The position numbers and the translations under genes were made by a program. DNA of 53,324 nucleotides from Candidatus Avisuccinivibrio pullicola (lineage in GTDB: Bacteria > Pseudomonadota > Gammaproteobacteria > Enterobacterales > Succinivibrionaceae), in contig DVOQ01000044.1 of the NCBI GenBank assembly GCA_018713485.1, positions 1 through 53,324 on the forward strand, given 5' to 3'. A model generated the notes under the pieces. The model searched no databases, was not told the DNA's origin, and saw only the letters and a program-made list of their open reading frames with translations. This document shows positions 25,883-33,820 of this stretch, one piece after another. Each line of letters begins with the position of its first letter. Within the stretch, counting starts at the first letter, position 1.

Positions 25883-27825
25883 CAGACACGCAGCTGACGG
25901 CTGCCGTAGAATCTCTGTTTGGACGCGTACATTTTCTCCTCCGCCGCCCTGATAAGCGCGGACAATGAGCTAAAGTCACGACCGTCCGCAATTCCCAGCG
26001 CGATATGATAGTCATGAACCTCAAGGGCTAAGACAAGCGCCGCGGCCTTACTCTCAGGAGAGACAGAGTCATTACCCTTTACAAAGATCACGAACTCATC
26101 CCCGCCGGTACGGTACAGATAGGGAGAGTCAAAATGCGCGGCGATCTCCGAGGCCACGGTGCGCAGCATGCTATCCCCCGCCTCATGACCTCGGCCATTG
26201 TTCATCTCCCTCAGGCCGTTAACGTCAATGTAAACGCAGTACAGCGACTCTCTGCTCTGTCTCTGCCTCTCTATCTGCGGAAGATCCCTTTCATAGCGGC
26301 TACGGTTATAAAGACCGGTCAGACCGTCACGATCACCCTCTTCGCGCAGCAGCTCACGGTTCCTGAAATTGCTGCAGAAAAGCGCGAAGCTGAAGGTAAG
26401 CGCCCTGAGAAAAGCCCGCTGTGTGCCATCACGCTTAAGATTGCATAATGACAGCATACCAAGGAACGCCCCCGTTCCGGGTTCCCTCACCGGCACGGCC
26501 AGTACGCTGTACAGGCCCTCTGGTACTTCGGGAAGCCTCTCGTGCAGCTCCCTGAGACCATTGGCAGAAAACTCCTCCTGCCCCTGCGTAAAACGCTGCG
26601 CGACAGCAGCAAAGAAAAGGGCCTCCTCCCGGGTCAGATACACATCTGCGTATTTACCCTCATCAAGGGAAAAACGCCGGAGTCTGCCGTCAACGGCACA
26701 GAGCCATAACGCTATCTTAGGCGCTTTAATCAGGCAAGCAAGCTTAAGGAGCGCGCGACTGACGTTCTCAGTATGCACATGTGCGTTAAACAGCAGCTGT
26801 TCCATCTCGTTGAGATGCACAAACATGTCCAGACGGCGCTGTTTTTCAGCTGTGACAGTGCGCACCGTGCGAGCCATCCACGTAAGATAGAGTCCAAAGC
26901 AGACAAGCTCGAAAATACACAGCCCGCGCAGATGCGCCTTGATGTTGTCATAGTTCTCAAAGACCACATCCTCGGGTACGGCTACGACCAGACGCCAGTT
27001 TTTGATCTTAAGCGGGGCATAATACATATACCCGTACTCCCCCGTGGTCCTGGAGACAATGACGATATAATCGCGTTTTCCCGCCATGATCTCCTGCTGC
27101 ATGTTCCTGTCTTGAAACTCTGGGGCCGTCTCGCGGTGCCCCAGGGACAGCATGTTGCCGAGTCTGCCGGGGTGCCACGTATCTACTATGAAATCGCCGT
27201 TATCCCCGTCTACGACAAAATACTCACCACGGCCTCCGTAGGGGCTTACCCCCAGTTTTCTACTGAGCTCATCTACAAGTATGACCCCCATAAGCAAAGC
27301 CACGATCCTGCCGTCTCTGACTACAGGCAGATAGTGGCGCAGCACGTAGGTATCCTGAGTAAACAGCCCGTTCTCGCGGGAGGAAAGATGCTCTCCTAAA
27401 GCCGCCTCTCTGGCAAAAGACAGCTTTCCTGAGACATCGCTTTCCCTTCCTCCTGCTGTAAGCAAACGGTCTCCTGGCAGCAGGATCTCCACGGACGAGA
27501 GCAGACCTGAATCCTTAAAGGAAGAGAGCTCTTCCCAAAGCTCAGGTTCTCTGATATCAGCGTAGCGGGCACACAGCAGGGCAAGGGAGCGTAACAGCTC
27601 ATGATCCCTGTGAAAACGGTTTTCAATACGCGAGCTCAGAGCGCCTATCTCCTCCTCAAGAAAATCAAAGCAGCTCTGACGCTCCAGCGTATTGATGTGC
27701 CACGTGACCGCAGATGAGGCCATGAGAATAAGGCCTACCATGATTGCGGTCACGGTAAGCGAACGCACCTTAAGGAACACTGCCCTGCCTTTTCTGTCCT
27801 GATGCTGTTCAGACCCGTACCGCAT
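25882..27825 (-). CDS. Membrane diguanylate cyclase (Cache-GAF-GGDEF), paralogue 1
   Basis: A 647-residue signalling protein predicted to make cyclic di-GMP. Order: short cytosolic start, membrane helix (about 23-45), periplasmic Cache-like sensor (about 46-295), second helix (near 300-320), GAF-like domain (VLAVPVREPGTG region) and C-terminal GGDEF domain beginning DRDGLTGLYNRSRYE, with intact YRTGGDEFVIF. The inhibitory RxxD site five residues before GGDEF is absent (FDSP instead), so product inhibition there is unlikely. GAGGAAGG precedes the ATG. It lies 82 bp downstream of a similar gene, so it is a tandem duplicate. Confidence 0.9.
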   Translation of the reverse strand: MRYGSEQHQDRKGRAVFLKVRSLTVTAIMVGLILMASSAVTWHINTLERQSCFDFLEEEIGALSSRIENRFHRDHELLRSLALLCARYADIREPELWEELSSFKDSGLLSSVEILLPGDRLLTAGGRESDVSGKLSFAREAALGEHLSSRENGLFTQDTYVLRHYLPVVRDGRIVALLMGVILVDELSRKLGVSPYGGRGEYFVVDGDNGDFIVDTWHPGRLGNMLSLGHRETAPEFQDRNMQQEIMAGKRDYIVIVSRTTGEYGYMYYAPLKIKNWRLVVAVPEDVVFENYDNIKAHLRGLCIFELVCFGLYLTWMARTVRTVTAEKQRRLDMFVHLNEMEQLLFNAHVHTENVSRALLKLACLIKAPKIALWLCAVDGRLRRFSLDEGKYADVYLTREEALFFAAVAQRFTQGQEEFSANGLRELHERLPEVPEGLYSVLAVPVREPGTGAFLGMLSLCNLKRDGTQRAFLRALTFSFALFCSNFRNRELLREEGDRDGLTGLYNRSRYERDLPQIERQRQSRESLYCVYIDVNGLREMNNGRGHEAGDSMLRTVASEIAAHFDSPYLYRTGGDEFVIFVKGNDSVSPESKAAALVLALEVHDYHIALGIADGRDFSSLSALIRAAEEKMYASKQRFYGSRQLRV

Positions 27826-27907
27826 GTACCTTCCTCAGATACCGAAAAGATGTCCTCATTGTAACGCATTCTGAAAAATCCATGCGACAGACTTCATGAC
27901 TCAGGAC

Positions 27908-29788
27908 TTATCCTGGATGAGAGCGGCTAACGCGCGGCGCGCGGTTCTTTTCGGCATAAAAACGCTGCTTGGCTGCATACATGCGCTTTTCAGACTCCTT
28001 AATGAGCGCTGACAGTGCACCAGGATAACGCCCGCTCTTAAGTCCTACTGAGACGTGATAGCCCTGTCTCTCAAGCTCAAGGCTCAGACTGTGAGCGACT
28101 CTCTCTGTGAGGGCCTCATCTTCCCCCTCCATGAAGAGCACAAACTCGTCACCGCCGGTGCGATAACGGTAAGGTGTGTCAAAAGCGGAGCGGATCGCTG
28201 CAGCGACGGCACGCAGCATGCGATCTCCCGCGTCATGTCCCTGCGTATTGTTCATCTCATGCAAGCCGTTAACGTCGATATAGATACAGGTAAGACCGTT
28301 CCCGGCGCTTTTCTCAAGTACCAGCAGATCCCTTTCATAACGGTTACGGTTGTATAGTCCCGTCAGTACATCACGATCTCCCTGCTCCTCAAGCAGCAGC
28401 CGGTTGTTAAGATTGCTGCAGAAAAGGGCAAAACTGAAACTCAGGGCTTTCAGAAGCGCCTTCTGCACACTGTCACGTTTTAAATTACACAGCATCAGGA
28501 TACCGCTCAACTGCCCCGTAGCGGAATCTTTCACAGGAACAGCCAGCATGCTGCTGATACTTCCGGGGATCGCTCCGGCAAAATCTCTTTTCAGCTCCTC
28601 AGAACTATGCGCTTCATAGACGGGATTATCACCCGCAAAATGTGCCGAGAGATAGTCAAAAACGGGATCGGTCTCCTGCGTCAGAGGTTCGGTCAGCGAC
28701 TGACCGTCTTTCAATATAAAACGCCGGCGGCAGCCGTTAAGTCCCATGATCCACAGCGCCGTGCACTCCGAGCCGATAATCGCACTGAGTTTCTGCAGGG
28801 CCGCAAAAACGTTATCCGTCTCGTGATGGGCATTAAAGAGCAGCTGCTCAATCTCATTGAGATGCTGAATGGCCTCAAGCCGCCTTTGTTTTTCACTGGT
28901 CACCGAGCGCACCATACGCCCCATCCACCACAGGTAGAGCGCAAAGCAGACAAACTCAAACGCAAGGAAAAGATTGAGACGCCTTTCAATGATAGCGGCA
29001 CTTTCAAAGACCACGCTCTCAGGCACCGAGACCGCGATGCGCCAGGCATTGACACGCATCGGCTCAAAGTAAAAATACAGATATTCACCGATGGTTTTCG
29101 AGACAAAGATGACATGAGCGCTTTTACCTTCCACCACGCCCTGCTTCAGCATTGTACCGTCATAGCCCGGAGCCATCTTCCTGTGCCCGAGATCCCAGAG
29201 ATTCCCGACTTTTCCCTTATGCCATGTGTCCACGATAAAATCACCGGTATGACCGTCCATGACATAGAGATCTCCCCGGCCCCCGTAAGGCAGTGCCTGC
29301 ACTTTAAGCGGCAGCTCCTCAATGATGACGACTCCCATGAGCAGAGCCACAGTCCTGCCTCCGCGCAACACGGGCACATAGTTGTATAGGACATAGACAT
29401 CAGGCCTCAGCAGATCGGTTACCCGGTCAGAAACATGAGCACCTAGCGCTGCCTGCTCCTCAAAGGAAATCCTGCCTGAAGCATCTAGGCACTGACCGTC
29501 CTGTGTGAGCACACGATCGTCTGGCAGCAGCATGTCCACGCGTGACATCATGCCAATGTTGTCATAGGAGGCAAGCAGTTCCCGGAGTGCCGGATCCCGT
29601 AAATCATCATAGCGTGCCACCACTCCGGCCAGAAGCTTCAGCTGCTCCCGGTCATTGGCAATCGTAGTTTCAATGAAAGAAGCGATCCCGCGGGCCTCGG
29701 CATAGAGACGCTCAAAAGAACTCCTGCGCTCCATGCTGTTAATGGAATGCATCACCAGGACGGAGACGAGGAAGATAATCCCCACCAT
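27908..29788 (-). CDS. Membrane diguanylate cyclase, paralogue 2, start frame-shifted
   Basis: It has the same architecture as its downstream neighbour: Cache-like sensor, second helix, GAF-like region, and GGDEF domain with DRDVLTGLYNRNRYE and YRTGGDEFVLF. No RxxD site is present (FDTP). The in-frame start at 29788 has no ribosome site and cuts the first membrane helix. The better start is ATG 29876, reading MLFRFRKKK, but it is out of frame because of twelve A (29859-29848). With eleven A the protein gains 29 residues (to WGRSFAVTALMVG), matching the N-terminal length of paralogue 1. In this sequence the gene is therefore probably off or poorly expressed. Confidence 0.82.
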   Translation of the reverse strand: MVGIIFLVSVLVMHSINSMERRSSFERLYAEARGIASFIETTIANDREQLKLLAGVVARYDDLRDPALRELLASYDNIGMMSRVDMLLPDDRVLTQDGQCLDASGRISFEEQAALGAHVSDRVTDLLRPDVYVLYNYVPVLRGGRTVALLMGVVIIEELPLKVQALPYGGRGDLYVMDGHTGDFIVDTWHKGKVGNLWDLGHRKMAPGYDGTMLKQGVVEGKSAHVIFVSKTIGEYLYFYFEPMRVNAWRIAVSVPESVVFESAAIIERRLNLFLAFEFVCFALYLWWMGRMVRSVTSEKQRRLEAIQHLNEIEQLLFNAHHETDNVFAALQKLSAIIGSECTALWIMGLNGCRRRFILKDGQSLTEPLTQETDPVFDYLSAHFAGDNPVYEAHSSEELKRDFAGAIPGSISSMLAVPVKDSATGQLSGILMLCNLKRDSVQKALLKALSFSFALFCSNLNNRLLLEEQGDRDVLTGLYNRNRYERDLLVLEKSAGNGLTCIYIDVNGLHEMNNTQGHDAGDRMLRAVAAAIRSAFDTPYRYRTGGDEFVLFMEGEDEALTERVAHSLSLELERQGYHVSVGLKSGRYPGALSALIKESEKRMYAAKQRFYAEKNRAPRVSRSHPG

Positions 29789-29847
29789 GAGAGCGGTAAC
29801 CGCGAAAGAGCGTCCCCATCTGATCTCGTCGCTGCCTGGCGTACCGG

Positions 29848-29859
29848 TTTTTTTTTTTT
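29848..29859. repeat. A12 homopolymer (T12 on plus strand) at GGDEF gene start
   Basis: Twelve A on the minus strand follow codon five of the likely full-length ORF from 29876. Eleven or fourteen A connect this start to the GGDEF frame; twelve do not. No ATG, GTG or TTG exists upstream in the main frame before a stop at 29896-29894. Confidence 0.9.
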
Positions 29860-29876
29860 CTGAATCTAAACAGCAT

Positions 29877-30178
29877 GGATGATCCGCAAAACCTTAAGCC
29901 CTTTTCTGTCCGATTCTCCTATTTTAGCGCAGGCATATGGATCTGTGCGGTTCGTACATGAGAGTCTTTCTCTCTGGTGCAGATTCTGCTTGCCCTGTTA
30001 TACCTGACCTTAAGTTCACCTCCTGCACCTGGCTACCCCGAGTGTCCATGATGACAGAGAAACCGCTACTTAATGCCGTAACTGCCATCTGCAGGGAATT
30101 TGCCGGCATCCCTGAAACCATTACCGGGGGCACTGCGGCCCCCTTCCCCGTCAGAAGTAAAGACTCAGCTCAGTCCTG
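29877..30178. other. Intergenic region, GGDEF gene / alpha-galactosidase
   Basis: About 300 bp hold the 3' flank of the alpha-galactosidase gene and the 5' flank of the GGDEF gene. A GGGGG/CCCCC inverted repeat near 30126-30142 could help end the alpha-galactosidase transcript but has no T tract. Open frames on both strands look non-coding. Confidence 0.4.
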
Positions 30179-32440
30179 TCAGTCCACGCGGCGTAAGACC
30201 CACATACACGAGGCAGCATCGGCGTCAATGCGATCGGCGGTAATGCCCGCGCTCATGAGCTGCGCTCCCGAGAACACCTGACCCTTAAGGTTATGTTCCT
30301 TAAGGTAGATATTATGTACAGGAGTGGAGGAGTGCAGATGGCTTACCACCTCATAGCGTGCCTGAGGTTCAAGGTACTTAAAGCGCACGCGGCGCAGACG
30401 GGCAGCGGGCTCGGCCTGCATCTTAAAATACATGGCGATGAGCTCCGCACCGTCCTCTGAGATATGCATCCACGCCGTTTCATTGCGCGTACCCTCAAAT
30501 GGCGAGATGAGACGGTAGAAAGCGCCCCTCTGCAGGGTCTCACGCAGCTCCTTGTAAAGAGCGATCTGCGCTCTGACCTCTTCCTTATCCTCAGGGGAGA
30601 GGCGGCCCAAATCCATCTCATACCCGAAGGTGCCGGATGCGGTGCAGATAAAGCGCGTTATAAGAGGGGTGACTCGTCCCACCTGATGATTGGGGCAGGC
30701 CGAGACGTGCGCGCCCATGGTCTGAGGCGGGAAGATAAGCGAGGTGCCGTACTGAATACGCTGACGGCAGAGGGCGTCGGTGTTATCCGAGGTCCATACC
30801 TGGGGCATATAGTAGAGAAGACCCAGATCAAAACGGCGGCCGCCGCCGGCACAGCTTTCAAAAAGAATGTGCGGGAAAGCTCCCGTGATGCGCTCCATGA
30901 TGTCGTAGACGCCTAAGGTATAACGCGTAGCGATCTCGCCCTGACGGCAGGCGGGGAAGGCGGGAGAGCCGACCTCACTTAAATTGCGGTTCATATCCCA
31001 TTTGACGTAGTCAATGGGAGCTGAAGACAGTACAGCGCTGATGACCCTGACGATGTAATCCCTCACCTCGGGATTGGACAGATCAAGAACGTACTGATTG
31101 CGCTGCTGCGAGCGGCTGTGTCCCTGAACCCCCAGGGCCCAGTCAGGGTGGGCACGGAAGAGTTCCGAGTCCGGGGAGACCATCTCCGGCTCTACCCAGA
31201 GACCGAATTTAGCGCCCAGCGCGTGAATTTTATCTGCAAGTCCCTTAAGACCCGAGGGGAGCTTGCGCGTGTCGATCCTGTCCCAGTCACCTAAGGAGCA
31301 GGTGTCGCTGTCGCGCTTTCCAAACCATCCGTCATCAAGGACGATGAGCTCGGCACCGAGATTCACGGCGTCTTTAGCAAAGCGCACGATGCTTTCTTCA
31401 TTAAAGTTGAAGTACGCGGCCTCCCAGCTGTTCACTAACACGGGACGCAGGGCGTGACTCCACTGACCGCGCGTCAGATGCTCACGCACGAGCGTGTGGA
31501 AGGTCTGCGACATACCGTTTAAGCCCGCGTCTGAATATACGAGTACCGCCTCGGGGGTGGTAAAGCACTCTGATGGCTCTAAATACCAGTTAAAACCCTT
31601 ATCGTTAATGCCCAGGGTAAGGCGGGTATTGTCAAAGGAAGAGCGCTCGATGGCGGCTTTGAAATTACCGGACCACACGAGTGTGGCGGCATAGAGTTCC
31701 CCTGAGAACTCTGTAACGTCGTGGCGTAACAGGGCCACGAAATTCTGATGCTGATGGGAGGTGGCTCCGCGCGTGGAGGAGATTTCCTCAATACCGTGCT
31801 TTAAGGGCTGACGCTCCACGTTGCGCTCGTTAGCGTGCGCGCCGTAAAGAGACAGGATGTCAAAATCGGCCTCTAAAAAGTCCACGCTCAGGGAAGCGGC
31901 ATTATTTAAGTATAGCGGCTTAGAACCTGTATTGCGGATCTCGCTGTGACGCAGGATAAGGGATAGGCCCTCAATTAAGGTGTAGTAAAGACGGACCTCA
32001 AGTTCTCCTGCCACCTCTTTTAAGGTGATCTCGAGGGTGAGACTGTCCCTATCCCCCGCAAAGACCGCAGGCAGTCCCGTGAGGGCGGGCTTGTCCTTGA
32101 GTACGCGGTGGCTGACATAGCGCAGATCGACGCAGCGCGAGCCATTGTCAAAGGCAGCCTCCAGAGCGGGCAGACGAAAATCACCGGCATTCACCCCGGG
32201 ATATTCCTGAGGAAGCGTGTCGAGGGAGAAGAGACGCGGAAACTCGTGGCCATGAGGCTGCGGGGCACCCTCGCGCTCGGTCTCGTAGAAGAAGCTCTCC
32301 ACGTTCAAAGGTTCGGGCAGGGCCTTGCCATAATATAAATGGGCCAGATATCCCTCGTGATAGAGGCGCATCACATAGCTGACAGCGCCATTAGTCAGAT
32401 GAAAAACGCGTAAGGCGGAATCAAAGGTAACGTTAAGCAT
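30179..32440 (-). CDS. GH36 alpha-galactosidase
   Basis: It hydrolyses terminal alpha-galactosides such as melibiose and raffinose. The product is 753 residues from ATG 32440, which has GGGGAG at four bases; an in-frame start at 32488 is less likely. An N-terminal beta-sandwich (to about 300) is followed by the catalytic barrel with VLDDGWFGKRDSD, the nucleophile Asp in YVKWDMNR, and the acid/base Asp in SCAGGGRRFD, then a C-terminal beta domain. No signal peptide is seen, so it is cytosolic and needs an importer such as the symporter at 37227. Tandem placement with beta-galactosidase suggests a galactoside-use locus. Confidence 0.95.
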   Translation of the reverse strand: MLNVTFDSALRVFHLTNGAVSYVMRLYHEGYLAHLYYGKALPEPLNVESFFYETEREGAPQPHGHEFPRLFSLDTLPQEYPGVNAGDFRLPALEAAFDNGSRCVDLRYVSHRVLKDKPALTGLPAVFAGDRDSLTLEITLKEVAGELEVRLYYTLIEGLSLILRHSEIRNTGSKPLYLNNAASLSVDFLEADFDILSLYGAHANERNVERQPLKHGIEEISSTRGATSHQHQNFVALLRHDVTEFSGELYAATLVWSGNFKAAIERSSFDNTRLTLGINDKGFNWYLEPSECFTTPEAVLVYSDAGLNGMSQTFHTLVREHLTRGQWSHALRPVLVNSWEAAYFNFNEESIVRFAKDAVNLGAELIVLDDGWFGKRDSDTCSLGDWDRIDTRKLPSGLKGLADKIHALGAKFGLWVEPEMVSPDSELFRAHPDWALGVQGHSRSQQRNQYVLDLSNPEVRDYIVRVISAVLSSAPIDYVKWDMNRNLSEVGSPAFPACRQGEIATRYTLGVYDIMERITGAFPHILFESCAGGGRRFDLGLLYYMPQVWTSDNTDALCRQRIQYGTSLIFPPQTMGAHVSACPNHQVGRVTPLITRFICTASGTFGYEMDLGRLSPEDKEEVRAQIALYKELRETLQRGAFYRLISPFEGTRNETAWMHISEDGAELIAMYFKMQAEPAARLRRVRFKYLEPQARYEVVSHLHSSTPVHNIYLKEHNLKGQVFSGAQLMSAGITADRIDADAASCMWVLRRVD

Positions 32441-32556
32441 GGTTCTCCCCGCTTTAAATGAATTTTCCTTCATTGTAGCCACCGTCACAAAATAAAAGAG
32501 CAGATAAGCGCTCTTTTGGCTACAATAACGACTTAGTAAAACTCTCTCTTACAGGA

Positions 32557-32572
32557 TGTGAGCGAGCTCACA
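32557..32572. promoter_or_regulatory. CRP-type palindrome
   Basis: TGTGA-N6-TCACA is a perfect match to the CRP consensus core. It lies between the divergent alpha-galactosidase and AraC genes, only 14 bp before the AraC start and next to its AAGGAG. There it might block the regulator and be centred roughly 98 bp before a TACAAT-type -10 (32477-32472) of the alpha-galactosidase gene. Confidence 0.6.
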
Positions 32573-32585
32573 CTAAGGAGAAGCG

Positions 32586-33733
32586 ATGGATTTACAGCTC
32601 TTAACCGATGCGCTCAACAAACTCACCCCGCAGGTCTTTACCTATGACAGGAGCATTCAGTCCCTGAAAAAAGGCACCCGTATTATCAGAAAACACCCCC
32701 CTTCTGGAAAGCGGTCAGGGAACCCGCGCCCTGGAGGCCCTCGTCAAGGATATTGAAAGCTCGGAGCATCCGGTGTTACTGACGGGACCGCGCGGAGTAG
32801 GCGGATTAAGCCTCAAACATGGCGGAGTGCTTATCGTAGGGCCAGTGGGCAATCCTCAGAGCGAGGAACGCAAGGTGTTAAAGGAAAGGGTACGGGCGGT
32901 CAACGCCCTGCTCACGTTAGCCTTCAATGTCTCCATGGAGGTAAGTGAGAGTAATCAGGAGGTCCCCACCGCGGAGCTTTCCTCTTACTTAAAAAAACTC
33001 AAAGACGATATCACCCTGCCTCTTCCTGACTGGTCAGACGTAGTTCCCCAGGATGGGCCGCATAACACTTATGCTTATGAATTAGCCCATTTATCCGGAG
33101 TGCAGGAGGGCGATCCCGAAAAGGCACTGCGCGCCCTGCGCTCACCGATGCACGGTAAGGAAGGACGTATGGGCTTTACGGATCTGCGCCATCATCAACG
33201 CCGTGCTGGCCGCCCGTGCGGCCATTAACGGGGGACTGGCTGTCGAGACCGCTTATACCACGGCGGATTTTTTCATTCTCGCCGCGGAAATGGCTAAAAC
33301 CGTCGAAGAAGCCAGGCTACTGCGCGAGACCATCACGTGGCGTTTTGCAGAACTGGTTTCTAAGGTCAAAGAGCGTGAAACGCGGCAGTACCGCGCGCAG
33401 GTACGCCTTTTAATCAACGAGTTAAACCGCAATATCTTCAATCCCGTGACACGTAAGGAAATCGTCGCCTGCATCAACCGCAACATTGATTACGCCGAGC
33501 GCATCTTTAAAGAGGACGTGGGCATGAGCATGATGGAGTATTTACGCCAGGAAAGGATCCGCGTTGCCTGCGATTTACTGCTCAACTCCCAGCAGAAGGT
33601 GGGCGAAATCGCCCTGCTGCTCAACTTCTCCTCCTCAAGTCACTTTGCGCGCGTCTTTAAGGAAATAACCGGCGAAAGTCCCCTTGATTACCGTGAGCGC
33701 CTGACCCTGGCCCCCCGGCGTAGGCTCGCGTAG
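32586..33733 (+). pseudogene. AraC-family regulator with two frameshifts
   Basis: Three frames make one regulator of about 382 residues. Frame one starts ATG 32586 (MDLQLLTDALNKLTPQ) with AAGGAG upstream and breaks at six C (32696-32701); five C would continue into PLLESGQGTRALEALVKDI. The second frame runs to about 33190 and breaks again near CTGCGCC; the third frame contains RAAINGGLAVETAYTTADFF and the full double helix-turn-helix AraC domain (MMEYLRQERIRVACDLL, VGEIALLLNFSSSSHFARV). Both breaks fit one extra C each. It lies between alpha- and beta-galactosidase genes and was probably their regulator. Assembly error cannot be excluded. Confidence 0.8.
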
Positions 33734-33748
33734 CTAAAGATCACGCTA

Positions 33749-33788
33749 AAACCCCGGCATCACATGGTGCCGGGGTTTAAGTTGTTTT
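33749..33788. terminator. Bidirectional terminator, AraC pseudogene / lacZ
   Basis: A perfect 11-bp stem AAACCCCGGCA / TGCCGGGGTTT with an eight-base loop lies between convergent genes, with a T-rich tail (TTGTTTTTG) on the plus strand. Confidence 0.85.
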
Positions 33789-33820
33789 TGTTAAAGTTTT
33801 ACAGTCCTGGGTCAGGAGCA

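Noticed and set aside
29937-30281. 114-codon plus-strand frame
   Set aside because: Overlaps the alpha-galactosidase 3' end antisense, has no ribosome site and no family resemblance.
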